Origin: Nitrosomonas sp.
Lineage (GTDB): Bacteria; Pseudomonadota; Gammaproteobacteria; Burkholderiales; Nitrosomonadaceae
Assembly: GCA_031316255.1 (NCBI GenBank)
Contig: JALDQW010000001.1
Location: 1,488,001 to 1,552,000, forward strand
DNA length: 64,000 nucleotides
Reading direction: 5' to 3'
In this document: positions 1-9,038 of the stretch, in pieces
Position numbering within the stretch: the first letter of the stretch is position 1
How the letters are laid out: every line of letters begins with the position of its first letter
Made by a program: the position numbers and the translations under genes
The notes under the pieces: generated by a model
Seen by the model: the letters and a program-made list of their open reading frames with translations, nothing else
What the model was told of the DNA's origin: nothing
Databases searched by the model: none

Positions 1-495
1 CAGAGTAAATCCGAATAGGAGGTATGCAAAGATGGGCGCCAGTGCAGCTGAAACCAAAGCGGATAACGAAGAGTAACGGGAAATGACGGCAACCGCGACC
101 CAGGTCGCCATTGCAAGCAGGCCGAGCATTGGACTGAGTCCCAGTAACACACCTACGGCTGTTGCAACGCCTTTGCCGCCCTGGAAATTCAAGAATACAG
201 GAAATACATGACCCAGAAATACTGCGAGCGCCACAACGGCGACAACTTCATTGCCCAAATTCCAGGGTGGTGCAAAATAGTGTGCCAGTGTGATCGCCAG
301 CCAGCCCTTGCCAGCATCGCCCAGCAGCGTTAACACAGCTGCCGCTTTTTTGCCGCTGCGTAGAACGTTGGTTGCGCCGGGATTTTTCGAGCCATATGTG
401 CGCGGATCTGGGAGCTTGAAAATCCAGCTGGAAATCAGTGCAAAAGGAATTGATCCAATAAGATAGGCAAGAAAAATAAAAGCCAATAGCGTCAT
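1..495 (-). CDS. plsY: Glycerol-3-phosphate acyltransferase PlsY, C-terminal part beyond the window edge
   Basis: This membrane enzyme transfers an acyl group from acyl-phosphate to glycerol-3-phosphate, the first step of phospholipid synthesis. The minus strand is open from an ATG at 495 to the window edge, giving 165 residues without a stop. Family motifs are visible in order: GSIPFALI near residue 14, [12 protein letters not shown] near residue 36, and [19 protein letters not shown] near residue 95. The rest is hydrophobic, as expected for a multi-pass protein. The gene is divergent from folB across 79 bases, a pairing common in betaproteobacteria. The family is usually about 200 residues, so only a short C-terminal piece is missing. 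Confidence 0.93.
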   Translation of the reverse strand, partial: MTLLAFIFLAYLIGSIPFALISSWIFKLPDPRTYGSKNPGATNVLRSGKKAAAVLTLLGDAGKGWLAITLAHYFAPPWNLGNEVVAVVALAVFLGHVFPVFLNFQGGKGVATAVGVLLGLSPMLGLLAMATWVAVAVISRYSSLSALVSAALAPIFAYLLFGFTL

Positions 496-574
496 AAGAA
501 TTAGTATCGCTCCAGTAAATTAGAATAGAATTATAGTAAAAAACAGTCCGAATGATTACATTTCGCCGTCAATA

Positions 575-958
575 ATGGATATTATTTTTCTTAGCGATTT
601 CAAGGCCAAAACATTAATTGGTATTTATCCTTGGGAACGCAAGGTCGCACAAACGATACAACTGGATCTTGAAATTGCCTTACCCGATAAACGCGCGGCT
701 GAGACAGACAGCATTGATCATGCAGTTGACTATGCACGTGTTGTTGAATGTATTCGTGAGATTCTCGAGAAAAAACATTTTATGTTACTGGAAGCGCTGG
801 CCGAGCATATTGCGCACACCATTATGAAAGAATTTAAGTCGCCGTGGGTGAGAATCAGTGTTGCAAAGCTGGATATTATACGGGGTGTCAAAAGAATTGG
901 CGTGTGTATTGAGCGCGGAACACGATACAATGCAGAACACAATGGCGAAATAAGGTAA
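575..958 (+). CDS. folB: Dihydroneopterin aldolase
   Basis: The 127-residue product matches FolB in length and pattern. It converts 7,8-dihydroneopterin to 6-hydroxymethyl-dihydropterin and glycolaldehyde in cytosolic folate synthesis. The N-terminus (IIFLSDFKAKTLIGIYPWE) carries the conserved strand and the GIYPWE segment. A central acidic and Tyr-rich segment (DHAVDYARVVE) and the C-terminal KLDIIRGVKRIGVCIER segment also fit the tunnelling-fold family. The ATG at 575 has only a weak ribosome binding site, but no better start gives a full N-terminal strand. It lies 15 bases before the alcohol dehydrogenase gene. The folate pathway gene folP lies 15 kb downstream. Confidence 0.9.
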   Translation: MDIIFLSDFKAKTLIGIYPWERKVAQTIQLDLEIALPDKRAAETDSIDHAVDYARVVECIREILEKKHFMLLEALAEHIAHTIMKEFKSPWVRISVAKLDIIRGVKRIGVCIERGTRYNAEHNGEIR

Positions 959-973
959 CTTCAGGGAGATAAC

Positions 974-1981
974 ATGTTTAAAGCCTACGCTGCGTCAGAG
1001 CCAGGCGGCAAGCTTGAGCCGTATGAGTATGATCCGGGGCCGATGGGGCCGCAGGATGTTGAAATTGTCGTTGAACATTGCGGAATATGTTATAGCGACA
1101 TTAGTATGCTGCAAAATGAATGGGGTATGACACAATACCCGTTTGTGCCGGGACATGAAATCATCGGGACAATTGCCGGTATCGGTGATCAAGTGCAGCA
1201 TGTTCGGCCAGGCCAACGGGTGGGTCTGGGTTGGCATGCCGGTTACTGTATGCACTGCCATAGCTGTATGTCCGGCGATCATAATCTTTGCGCACAGGCG
1301 CAGGGAACGCTTATTGGACGGCATGGCGGAATTGCAGACAGGGTTCGTGCGCAGGCTGCAAGTGTAGTCGAACTGCCGCGCGAGCTGGATGCGCAAAGTG
1401 CAGGGCCATTGTTTTGCGGCGGTATCACTGTTTTCAATCCATTGATGCAGTTCAATATTAAACCAACCGCCAGGGTGGGCGTCATCGGTATTGGCGGATT
1501 AGGCCATTTGGCGCTGCAATTTCTGAATGCCTGGGGATGTCATGTTACTGCATTTACGCACAATGAAAGTAAAAAGGACGAAATTCTGAAACTTGGCGCG
1601 TATCAGGTATTAAATTCAACCGACTCCGCGACACTGGAAGCGGCAGCCGGACAATTCGATCTGATTTTATCTACTGTTCAGGCCGGATTGGATTGGAATG
1701 CTTATGTTGCCATGTTGAGCCCCAAAGGCCGTCTGCATTTTGTTGGAGCGACTTTGGAGCCGCTGGATATTGGGGTTTTTCCATTAATTTTGGGGCAGCG
1801 CAGTATTTCAGGTTCTCCGGTAGGCAGCCCGGATACAATCCGCACCATGCTGGATTTTGCAGTGCAGCACAAGATCAAGCCTGTTGTTGAGTATTTTCGC
1901 TTTGATCAGGCAAACGAAGCGATAGCGCATCTGGCCAGTGGCAAGGCGCGCTACCGGGTCGTTCTTAGCAACTCAGGTTAA
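974..1981 (+). CDS. Zinc-dependent alcohol dehydrogenase, cinnamyl-alcohol-dehydrogenase type
   Basis: A 335-residue medium-chain dehydrogenase/reductase that probably interconverts aldehydes and alcohols with NADP(H). The catalytic zinc ligands are visible as Cys36, His61-Glu62 and Cys148. The structural zinc ligands are Cys92, Cys95, Cys98 and Cys106. The nucleotide-binding loop is GIGGLG at residues 172-177. The short CGICYSDI segment and overall length resemble the YahK/AdhC-like branch of the family. A ribosome binding site (GGGAG, 964-968) precedes the ATG. The gene follows folB closely and may share its transcript. The true substrate cannot be read from the sequence. Confidence 0.88.
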   Translation: MFKAYAASEPGGKLEPYEYDPGPMGPQDVEIVVEHCGICYSDISMLQNEWGMTQYPFVPGHEIIGTIAGIGDQVQHVRPGQRVGLGWHAGYCMHCHSCMSGDHNLCAQAQGTLIGRHGGIADRVRAQAASVVELPRELDAQSAGPLFCGGITVFNPLMQFNIKPTARVGVIGIGGLGHLALQFLNAWGCHVTAFTHNESKKDEILKLGAYQVLNSTDSATLEAAAGQFDLILSTVQAGLDWNAYVAMLSPKGRLHFVGATLEPLDIGVFPLILGQRSISGSPVGSPDTIRTMLDFAVQHKIKPVVEYFRFDQANEAIAHLASGKARYRVVLSNSG

Positions 1982-2693
1982 TAACAGATAAATACATTTG
2001 GCCAATGGCAAATGTCATGTCAATTTTGATGAAGCATTAGCGATATAATTCGCGATTGTTGTCATCAGATAAAGAAGCTTGGCGATAAGGCCGTTCGCGA
2101 TCGGTATATCCAGCGAGCTTTTCCTTGTAATTCCAACTCGCAGCGGGATAACTGCCGCTGTTGCCGCCGTGGTCAAAATTTTCATTGAGAAGATGGCTAT
2201 AAAGAACGAGCGCCAATCCATAGAGAGACAAGCTAACCAATAAATCTTTCATATAAGCAATACAATTAAGTTGTTGATGATGGGGTAGAATAAAGATATT
2301 TTATTCAGGACATCTCTAAAAATCCATATTTTGTCACAATACTTTGTTGTTCACAAAAAATATATCCTTGCATATCAATCATATGCTGCGGCAGTATTTT
2401 CTGTTCTCGCCTCGTCTTGGTCTTGTTTAAAACGTTGAATTTATAGAGGCGTCGTCTTAAATCAGCTGTATTTCTTATTTTTAGAAGCAATTTATTCATT
2501 ATCAGCGTGAAAGCATACCATTATTTAGCTTGACTGGCCTGATCTTTAAAACGCTTTGCGGTACCGAAGCCTGCCGCGTATACAAAAATCATATATAACA
2601 AAAATATATATGATAATCAAAATATATTATTTCCAATTATATTGATGACTGCTGTATATTACGCACGGGATTTTTTTCTGGGGTATCAGGATA
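1982..2693. other. Gene-poor, AT-rich intergenic stretch
   Basis: About 700 bases between the dehydrogenase and the SLC13 permease. The only candidate gene is the small minus-strand frame at 2037-2252, listed separately. The last 120 bases are very AT-rich, with runs of alternating A and T around 2580-2640, as often seen next to a promoter. I see no clear terminator, tRNA or repeat. Confidence 0.6.
2037..2252 (-). CDS. Possible small membrane-anchored hypothetical protein
   Basis: A 71-residue frame on the minus strand. Residues 1-20 form a plausible single membrane segment (MKDLLVSLSLYGLALVLYSH). A polar C-terminal part follows, rich in Asn, Tyr, Arg and Ser. No convincing ribosome binding site precedes the ATG, and I recognise no family. 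A frame with one hydrophobic helix and a soluble tail is more protein-like than the overlapping alternative frame at 2015-2221, but this is weak evidence. Confidence 0.28.
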   Translation of the reverse strand: MKDLLVSLSLYGLALVLYSHLLNENFDHGGNSGSYPAASWNYKEKLAGYTDRERPYRQASLSDDNNRELYR

Positions 2694-4475
2694 ATGGAAT
2701 GGCAAGGTTGGTTTGCGATGGGACTATGTGTCGCCGTGTTATTGACGCTGACATTTACCCGTATTGGTCCCCATCTGGTTATGGTCGCAGCACTGACGAT
2801 TTTAAGTGTTTCAGGCATTTTAACCAGTGAAGAAGCTTTACTGGGTTTTAGCAATTCGGGTTTGATCACGGTGGCGGCCATGTTTGTCGTCGCTGCGGGC
2901 ATGCACGCTTCGGGAGCGATTGATTTACTAGTCAATCACATACTTGGCCGTCCAAAGACAGTCCGTTCAGCGCTATCAAGAATTTTTTTTCCCGTGGTGG
3001 CATTGAGCGGTTTTCTCAATAACACGCCTGTCGTTGCAACCATGATCCCGGCAATTTATACCTGGTCGCGTAAAATCGGGATTTCCCCGTCCAAGCTCAT
3101 GATTCCTTTAAGTTATACCGCTATTCTTGGCGGTACGTTGACGCTGATTGGAACCAGTACGAATTTAATCGTTAATGGCCAGTATCAGACATTGACCGGT
3201 GAACCTGGTTTTTCGTTATTTTCGATTACGGCAGTTGGGTTACCTGTGGCGCTTGCCGGATTTCTACTGATGTGGTTATGGTTTCCGCGTTTGCTGCCGG
3301 ATCGGACCAAGAGTGAGGCTTTCTCTAATCTTCGTGAATTTACGCTGGAAGTATCCGTTGCTCCGAATGGGCCGCTCGTCGGTAAAACTGTAGAGGAAGC
3401 CGGGTTGAGACATTTGCGGCGCGTTTATCTGGTTGAAATCGATAGAGACGGTACTGTTATTACCGCAGTTTCATCCGAAGAGACATTACAGAGTGGTGAC
3501 CGTTTGGTTTTTGCGGGAGAAATCGATGCCATTTCTGACTTGCTTCGTATCAATGGTATCGTACCATCAACCGAGGATGATCAAGCACATGTGTTGATGA
3601 CACAGCGTGCCGAAAGACGTTTGGTGGAAGCTGTGGTATCCCCGCACTGCGCGGCAATCGGGAGAGCTATTCGCGATACGCGGTTCAGGTCGCAGTATGG
3701 TGCGGTCGTGCTGGCCGTGGCGCGCAACGGTGAACGTATCAAGGGGAACCTGGGTACCATCAAGTTGCAGGCAGGCGATACCTTGTTACTCGAGGCAAGA
3801 CCGGCTTTTGTCAGCCGTCAGCGCTATAACAAGGATTTTTTGTTAATCAGCGATCTGAATACCGAATCGCCGCGTCATGAACGTGCATATCTTGCCTGGG
3901 CAATACTGGTCGGCATTATTGCCGCAGCAGGCTTTGAGATCATCAGTATGCTCAATGCCGCGCTCGTCGGTGCGGGATTAATGGTGATCACAGGATGCTG
4001 CTCGGCCAGTCAGGCGGAAAAAAGTCTCGATTTGACGGTCATTATCACCATTGCGGCTTCGTTCGCTTTAGGGATTGCACTGCAAAAAACTGGCGTTGCG
4101 GAATACATCGCGCAAAATATGGTGGATATAAGCAACGGTACACCTTGGCTATTGCTCATCCTGACGTATTTGACGGTTTCGGTGTTAACTGAAATGATTA
4201 CCAATAATGCCGCAGCACTGCTCATGCTGCCTATCGTGCTGGAAATTACCGAAAAAGCAGATCTCAATAACGTGCCGTTCATTTTAGCCATCATGATGGC
4301 CTCATCCGCAAGCTTTGCAACGCCTCTGGGTTATCAGACCAACCTGATGGTCTATGGGCCGGGCGGATACCGTTTTACGGATTTTCTCAAAGTCGGGCTG
4401 CCGATGAATGTGCTGGCAGCGGTGGTCACTATAACGGTGTTGCTAATCGGTTGGCCGTTGGTGGTTGTTGAGTAA
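2694..4475 (+). CDS. SLC13/DASS-family permease with central RCK_C domains
   Basis: A 593-residue inner-membrane transporter of the divalent anion:sodium symporter (SLC13) group, of the kind often annotated as a sulfate or carboxylate permease. Two half-repeats each carry the family substrate motif: IGTSTNLIVNGQ in the first half (about residue 158) and ATPLGYQTNLMVYGPGGY near the C-terminus. Between the membrane halves, roughly residues 210-380, are two TrkA-C/RCK_C-type soluble domains. Asn-Asn-Thr-Pro and Asn-Asn-Ala segments mark the re-entrant loops. The length of about 590 is normal for the RCK-containing branch. The substrate is unknown. The gene stands alone, preceded by an AT-rich region. 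Confidence 0.85.
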   Translation: MEWQGWFAMGLCVAVLLTLTFTRIGPHLVMVAALTILSVSGILTSEEALLGFSNSGLITVAAMFVVAAGMHASGAIDLLVNHILGRPKTVRSALSRIFFPVVALSGFLNNTPVVATMIPAIYTWSRKIGISPSKLMIPLSYTAILGGTLTLIGTSTNLIVNGQYQTLTGEPGFSLFSITAVGLPVALAGFLLMWLWFPRLLPDRTKSEAFSNLREFTLEVSVAPNGPLVGKTVEEAGLRHLRRVYLVEIDRDGTVITAVSSEETLQSGDRLVFAGEIDAISDLLRINGIVPSTEDDQAHVLMTQRAERRLVEAVVSPHCAAIGRAIRDTRFRSQYGAVVLAVARNGERIKGNLGTIKLQAGDTLLLEARPAFVSRQRYNKDFLLISDLNTESPRHERAYLAWAILVGIIAAAGFEIISMLNAALVGAGLMVITGCCSASQAEKSLDLTVIITIAASFALGIALQKTGVAEYIAQNMVDISNGTPWLLLILTYLTVSVLTEMITNNAAALLMLPIVLEITEKADLNNVPFILAIMMASSASFATPLGYQTNLMVYGPGGYRFTDFLKVGLPMNVLAAVVTITVLLIGWPLVVVE

Positions 4476-4528
4476 ATCTTTTTTACTCAGTGGACGGGAC
4501 GGACAACCCTGGACATTACTCGATATAG

Positions 4529-4690
4529 TCAATATCCGGTGACACCCATTCTTGCCATTACTGCTGCGACATATAGCTGCCGAGTTTGTGGTTCGAGTTC
4601 GTTTTGGAAGCTTTTCAGCAGATCCGCCGAAACCAGCCGGTAAAATGGAACCGTTCGGTCTTCATAATTCACGGGCCAAAATAATAGCAA
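4529..4690 (-). pseudogene. Short coding-like remnant or unrecognised 53-residue protein
   Basis: The minus strand is open from a TTG at 4690 (or a GTG at 4672) to a TGA at 4529-4531. The residues look protein-like: WPVNYEDRTVPFYRLV, then SADLLKSFQNELEP, then RQLYVAAVMARMGV. A charged, amphipathic composition of this kind is unlikely from random AT-rich DNA. No start has a good ribosome binding site, so it may be the tail of a decayed gene. I do not recognise the family. Confidence 0.28.
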
Positions 4691-4872
4691 AATAACGCAT
4701 TACATACAAAAAGCTGAATTATCTCGGTGTTTTTCCGTTTGATAAATTGTTCTCTTGTTTTTTAAACATGGAATTGTGGGATAAATCACTAACTGTCTGT
4801 GCTTTAACTGATACGCTGCATGATGTCTAATGTGATTTCCCGTTAATCTTTCTTTTATGGAGGAATGCTGCG

Positions 4873-5052
4873 ATGGACATGGAATTTTCTATTGAGGATA
4901 TCGATGATTTGGACGATTTCGATGAAGTGATGGAAGACATGACCGCTGAAAGCCGCGTCGTAGAAATCATCGATGAAATGGAGTTTGTTGAAGATGATCT
5001 GGACTATTTTGATGAGTCTGAAATACAGCGTGAGATAACAGAAATGTTTTGA
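4873..5052 (+). CDS. Small, very acidic 59-residue protein
   Basis: The frame starts at an ATG with a strong ribosome binding site (GGAGG at 4859-4863, nine bases upstream) and ends with TGA at 5050-5052. Nearly half of the 59 residues are Asp or Glu; typical segments are SIEDIDDLDDFDEVMED and EFVEDDLDYFDESEI. Predicted helices are spaced by hydrophobic Ile, Leu, Phe and Val, so it could fold or bind a basic partner. There is no signal peptide and no Cys or His. It sits alone in a 950-base gap before the Rh50 ammonia channel. A hairpin follows at 5106-5127. I do not recognise a family, and function is unknown. Confidence 0.62.
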   Translation: MDMEFSIEDIDDLDDFDEVMEDMTAESRVVEIIDEMEFVEDDLDYFDESEIQREITEMF

Positions 5053-5105
5053 TTTTTTTTCAAAAGCCGATTCAGCGAGAATTTCTTGCGATATCGCTAG
5101 GCATG

Positions 5106-5127
5106 CAAGTCAATCTTTTTTGACTTG
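5106..5127 (+). terminator. Hairpin after the small acidic gene
   Basis: A perfect 8-base inverted repeat, CAAGTCAA (5106-5113) and TTGACTTG (5120-5127), encloses a 6-base T-rich loop 54 bases after the stop codon at 5052. No long T run follows, so it could be a terminator or an RNA 3-prime stabilising hairpin. Confidence 0.4.
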
Positions 5128-5179
5128 AATCTATCAATCGTGTTGGTTAGGAAAAAAGTGTGATTAAAATAGAAAAAGG

Positions 5180-5227
5180 TTAGATTGCGTTCGTTTATTT
5201 TTTCGTGCGCAATCTAATCGTTAGATT
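5180..5227 (+). promoter_or_regulatory. Three-arm alternative hairpin region upstream of the Rh50 gene
   Basis: Arm A, TTAGATTGCG (5180-5189), is perfectly complementary to arm B, CGCAATCTAA (5208-5217). Arm B is also perfectly complementary, over seven bases, to arm C, TTAGATT (5221-5227). A-B and B-C pairing are mutually exclusive, as in attenuators or riboswitches. The region lies about 290 bases before the Rh50 start. A minus-strand frame of 32 codons (5195-5293, TTG start) covers part of it and may be coincidental. The rest of the gap to 5509 includes AACCCT/AGGGTT arms (5405-5410 and 5429-5434) and the palindrome ACCCCGGGGT at 5443-5452. Confidence 0.3.
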
Positions 5228-5509
5228 CGGTCCGCCAATTTGCAGTTCAAGCAGCATTAACTGTTCTTCCAGCGTTAATTCTAGTAAATTCAAAGTATTT
5301 TCGTTTCACCGCCCTAAATTCCGGGATTCAATAAAGCCAGGTTTGGCTTAAATTACCGTATATTTCCGATAAGATTTCTTTTTATCGAGTAAACTCACCT
5401 ATAAAACCCTATTGTATTTATGGTGATTAGGGTTCACACTCTACCCCGGGGTGTGCTTTACATAAAAATTCTTCCCCACAAATATATTCATTATATAAGG
5501 ATTAATAAT

Positions 5510-6880
5510 ATGAAAAAGGGCTTTAGCTTGATATTGCTGGGAGCAGTGAGTGCGTTTCTCCTGGGTTTCAGCAGTTGGGTAAGTGCAGAAGCTGCGCCGG
5601 TCATGAGCGAAGCGCGAACCGTTGCGCAGTATAATTACATCATCCATATTCTGGCGATGTTACTGATCGGTTTCGGCTTTTTGATGGTTTTTGTGCGTCG
5701 CTATGGTTTCGGAGCAGTAACGGGTACTTACCTGGTTGTTGCTGTTGGATTGCCGCTGTATATTCTGTTGCGCGCCAATGGCATTTTTGGACATCATCTA
5801 GATCCGCATACACTGGATGCGATATTGTTTGCTGAATTATCGGTTGCCACCGCGCTCATTGCCATGGGCGCAGTATTGGGTCGATTGCGCGTCTTTCAAT
5901 ATGCCTTACTGGCGCTTTTGGTGGTGCCGCTATATTTACTGAATGAATGGATAGTATTGGATGATGCGCTAGGCCTGACGACCGGCTTTCAGGACACGGC
6001 AGGGTCAGTTGTGATTCACGCATTCGGCGCTTATTTCGGTCTGGCCATGTCGATTGTGCTGACCACAGAATATCAGCGCAGCAAACCGATTGAATCCGAT
6101 CATACTTCAGATCGCTTTGCAATGCTGGGTTCCATGGTGTTATGGCTTTTCTGGCCGAGTTTTGCAACGGCGCTTGCACCGCTTGAGGACATGCCGCAGA
6201 CGGTTGCCAATACATTATTGGCGTTGTCTGGCGCTACAATTGCAACCTATTTCTTAAGTTACAAATTGAACGGTGGTAAAACATCCATGGTCGATATGGC
6301 CAATGCTGCATTGGCTGGGGGTGTCGGTATTGGGTCGGTGTGTGATGTGGTATCGCCTTCGGGTGCATTTGGCATCGGCTTGTTGGCTGGGGCAATTTCT
6401 GTACTGGGTTATGTTTTCCTCTTGCCCATGCTGGAAAAAAAATTCAAGCTTATTGATACCTGCGGGGTCCATAATCTGCATGGCATGCCCGGATTATTGG
6501 GAGGATTTAGTGCATTGTTGGTCGTTCCAGGTGTTGCCACGGCACAGTTAACCGGTATCGGTATTACGTTGGGTATTGCAATTGTCGGTGGTCTTGTCGC
6601 CGGTATCGTCATTAAAATTACCGGAACAACCCGCGAGCCCTATGAGGATAGTGTCGAGTTTACGCATATGGCCGGGCCGGAAAGCGAACAGGCGGATGGA
6701 CAATTGCAGGCGCGTATCGATTCTCTGGAAAATAAAATTGCCCTGCTAGAGATGCAGTCTCAGGATAAATCTACAGAGGTTAAGGGCTTGTTCGAAGGAT
6801 TGGAAACACAAATAGAGTCTCTGGAAAACGAGATTAAAGGTGCGCAATCAGAAATAATGCGGAATAGACCGGAATCTTGA
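5510..6880 (+). CDS. rh50: Rh50-type ammonia/CO2 channel protein
   Basis: A 456-residue Rh/Amt-family channel that conducts ammonia across the inner membrane, supplying substrate or allowing nitrogen exchange. Residues 1-26 form a cleavable signal peptide. About 11 membrane helices follow. The pore twin histidines are visible as His170 in SVVIHAFGAYFGL and His324 in CGVHNLHGMPG; the FGAYFGL segment is typical of Rh rather than bacterial AmtB proteins. A cytosolic tail from about residue 405 has heptad-like runs (ARIDSLENKIALLEMQ) suggesting a coiled coil. I chose ATG 5510 because AAGG (5497-5500) precedes it and it begins the signal peptide; an in-frame start at 5420 would add 30 residues with no such support. 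Confidence 0.93.
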   Translation: MKKGFSLILLGAVSAFLLGFSSWVSAEAAPVMSEARTVAQYNYIIHILAMLLIGFGFLMVFVRRYGFGAVTGTYLVVAVGLPLYILLRANGIFGHHLDPHTLDAILFAELSVATALIAMGAVLGRLRVFQYALLALLVVPLYLLNEWIVLDDALGLTTGFQDTAGSVVIHAFGAYFGLAMSIVLTTEYQRSKPIESDHTSDRFAMLGSMVLWLFWPSFATALAPLEDMPQTVANTLLALSGATIATYFLSYKLNGGKTSMVDMANAALAGGVGIGSVCDVVSPSGAFGIGLLAGAISVLGYVFLLPMLEKKFKLIDTCGVHNLHGMPGLLGGFSALLVVPGVATAQLTGIGITLGIAIVGGLVAGIVIKITGTTREPYEDSVEFTHMAGPESEQADGQLQARIDSLENKIALLEMQSQDKSTEVKGLFEGLETQIESLENEIKGAQSEIMRNRPES

Positions 6881-6900
6881 GTTTATTATCATTGAAGTGT

Positions 6901-6934
6901 CCTCCCATCTTGGTAGGGTAACCAAGATGGGAGG
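6901..6934. terminator. Strong bidirectional hairpin between convergent genes
   Basis: A perfect 14-base inverted repeat, CCTCCCATCTTGGT (6901-6914) and its complement (6921-6934), with a 6-base loop. It lies between the Rh50 stop at 6880 and the end of the convergent Mut7-C gene at 6941, so it can serve both strands. Neither side has a long T tract. Confidence 0.75.
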
Positions 6935-6940
6935 TGACGA

Positions 6941-7693
6941 TTACGAATTGTCAGTGAGTTCCTTAATTAAACATTCGACATGTGCGCTATGGCTACCTTG
7001 CCAGTATATCTGGTCGCATTCTGAACAGATCAGGAATTTGTCATAGTGTTTATTGGTCAATGGCTTGAGGCGGTGTGTGATATCTCTTTTTTCGGTCTGA
7101 ATTAATTTTCCGTTGCAATACGTGCAGCGTGTCAGGGGCTTTAACAAAGGACGCAAATTGAATTGAGTAAGAACTTCCATGACTTGGGTTTTGGGAATAT
7201 CTGCGCGTACAAAATATCCGAAGATAATAATTTTTCTCTGTAACAGCTTGCGATCCCGGGTTAATACGATACGTTGAGTTTTGCTGGAAATTTCGGCGAT
7301 TGTCTTATCTTCAAAATGATTACAGTACAGACAATCGAGACCAAGCAGCCTTAGATAACGCGCTAACCTGCCCAAATTGACATCGACAATAAATTTGGGT
7401 GTGCCTGATATCGGTGGGGACAAATGTAAAATTGGTGTGACGATGAATTTTTTGGGTGTCGGATAACGTGGATGGACATGAATTTCATCTTCGTTCTGTA
7501 CGATATAATTGAAGTCAACCGAAATGCCATTGACAAGTATCAAGTCGATTTCTGTGTGTGGAACATTGTAGGATTCAATCACATCCTTGACAGACGCTTT
7601 GCGGTTAAAGTCATGAACAATCACTTTATGTCGCTCAATCGGCGCAATAAAGTCTTTAAGCACTGCATGGAAATGTAAGTGCACTTGTTCCAT
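6941..7693 (-). CDS. Mut7-C RNase-domain protein with N-terminal ubiquitin-like domain
   Basis: A 250-residue soluble protein. Residues 1-83 resemble the Ub-Mut7C ubiquitin-like domain (LILVNGISVDFNYIV, DEIHVHPRYP). Residues about 90-180 carry the PIN-like Mut7-C core (FIVDVNLGRLARYLRLLGLD, then IVLTRDRKLLQR), where the conserved Asp residues would bind metal for RNA cleavage. A C-terminal zinc ribbon has Cys pairs CTYCNGKL and CSECDQIYW. Related proteins were formerly annotated as PilT-domain proteins. It is monocistronic and convergent with the Rh50 gene. The RNA target is unknown. Confidence 0.85.
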   Translation of the reverse strand: MEQVHLHFHAVLKDFIAPIERHKVIVHDFNRKASVKDVIESYNVPHTEIDLILVNGISVDFNYIVQNEDEIHVHPRYPTPKKFIVTPILHLSPPISGTPKFIVDVNLGRLARYLRLLGLDCLYCNHFEDKTIAEISSKTQRIVLTRDRKLLQRKIIIFGYFVRADIPKTQVMEVLTQFNLRPLLKPLTRCTYCNGKLIQTEKRDITHRLKPLTNKHYDKFLICSECDQIYWQGSHSAHVECLIKELTDNS

Positions 7694-7764
7694 AACGCAA
7701 ACAATATATCAGGTTGGAAGCCGTTAGATGGTGCTTTTGCATAGAAACTCGAAATGTTTTCACG

Positions 7765-7770
7765 TATAAT
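7765..7770 (+). promoter_or_regulatory. Candidate -10 element for carAB
   Basis: A consensus TATAAT lies 77 bases before the carA start in the 154-base gap that separates it from the divergent Mut7-C gene. No good -35 hexamer is placed 16-18 bases upstream, so this is a partial promoter call only. Confidence 0.3.
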
Positions 7771-7847
7771 TTCTACTTCAAAAATCGGGTAAATCTGAAT
7801 TTCCCCCCGATTCTTTAATACTACGAATCAAAATCCAAGGAGCTCTT

Positions 7848-8990
7848 GTGTCACAATGCCCGCATGCCATTCTTGCACTTGCAGATGGAACTGTTTTTGA
7901 TGGCATTTCTATTGGTGTAGAGGGTATCACGACGGGCGAAGTTGCTTTTAATACTGCGATGACAGGTTATCAGGAAATACTGACTGACCCTTCTTATTGT
8001 CAGCAGATTATCACATTGACTTATCCGCATATTGGCAACACCGGTGCCAACCCGGAAGATTTTGAATCGGGTAATGTCGATAAAGTCTATGCGGCGGGAC
8101 TGGTGATACGTGATTTGCCAATAAGGGCGAGTAGCTGGCGCCAAGAGCAGCGACTAACGGATTTTCTGTTAAGTCAGAGGGTGGTGGCCATAGCTGAAAT
8201 TGATACCCGTAAGCTGACACGTATTTTGCGTGAAAAAGGAGCGCAATCGGGTTGTATTATGGCTGGTCAGATTGATCAGGAGCAGGCAATTGAATATGCA
8301 CGTGCTTATCCTGGATTGACCGGGATGGACTTGGCAAAGGTTGTTTCGTGTCAAAAGCCCTATACATGGAATGAGGGTGAATGGTTGCTGGGATCAGGCT
8401 ATGGGAAGCAGGAAAGTGTGCATTTTCACGTGGCGGCATTGGATTTTGGCATTAAACGCACTATTTTGCGGAAACTGGCGCAGCGTGGCTGCAAAATAAC
8501 CGTGATGCCGGCGCAGACATCTGCTGAAGAGATTTTGGCCTTGCAGCCGGATGGTGTTTTTTTGTCAAATGGTCCGGGCGATCCGGAACCATGCGACTAT
8601 GCGATAGCCGCAACACGCAAATTATTGGAAAAAAATATACCGATTTTTGGTATTTGTCTTGGACACCAGTTATTGGCGTTGGCAAGTGGTGCGCAGACAC
8701 TCAAAATGAAATTTGGCCATCATGGCGCCAATCATCCGGTGCAGGATGTTAGCAGTAAAAGAGTTTTTATTACCAGTCAGAACCATGGTTTTGCAGTAAG
8801 TGACGATACGTTGCCCGATAACATCCGTGTTACACATGTTTCACTCTTCGACGGCAGTCTGCAGGGACTCGAGTTGATGGATAAACCCGCTTTTTGCTTC
8901 CAGGGTCATCCGGAAGCAAGCCCCGGTCCGCATGAAGCCGATTATCTTTTTGATCGATTTATTGAAATGATGCAAAACGCTAGAAATTAA
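7848..8990 (+). CDS. carA: Carbamoyl-phosphate synthase small (glutaminase) subunit
   Basis: The 380-residue subunit releases ammonia from glutamine for carbamoyl phosphate synthesis, feeding arginine and pyrimidine pathways. The C-terminal half is a class I glutamine amidotransferase: SNGPGDPEP near residue 242, the nucleophile Cys270 in [13 protein letters not shown], and the His/Glu of [14 protein letters not shown]. The N-terminal half carries the usual [18 protein letters not shown] segment. The GTG start at 7848 has a strong AAGGAG site (7837-7842). carB follows after 48 bases, which indicates an operon. Confidence 0.97.
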   Translation: MSQCPHAILALADGTVFDGISIGVEGITTGEVAFNTAMTGYQEILTDPSYCQQIITLTYPHIGNTGANPEDFESGNVDKVYAAGLVIRDLPIRASSWRQEQRLTDFLLSQRVVAIAEIDTRKLTRILREKGAQSGCIMAGQIDQEQAIEYARAYPGLTGMDLAKVVSCQKPYTWNEGEWLLGSGYGKQESVHFHVAALDFGIKRTILRKLAQRGCKITVMPAQTSAEEILALQPDGVFLSNGPGDPEPCDYAIAATRKLLEKNIPIFGICLGHQLLALASGAQTLKMKFGHHGANHPVQDVSSKRVFITSQNHGFAVSDDTLPDNIRVTHVSLFDGSLQGLELMDKPAFCFQGHPEASPGPHEADYLFDRFIEMMQNARN

Positions 8991-9038
8991 TGCAGTTCAT
9001 TTATTCTTATAATAATAAAATCAGGTCAATATCTGAAA

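Noticed and set aside
2305..2499. Minus-strand frame of 64 codons in the AT-rich gap
   Set aside because: Lys/Arg/Leu-rich composition typical of random AT-rich DNA, no ribosome binding site and no protein-like pattern.
5420..5509. Longer N-terminus for the Rh50 protein from an upstream start
   Set aside because: It lacks a ribosome binding site, lies in a hairpin-rich leader and would bury the clear signal peptide that begins at 5510.
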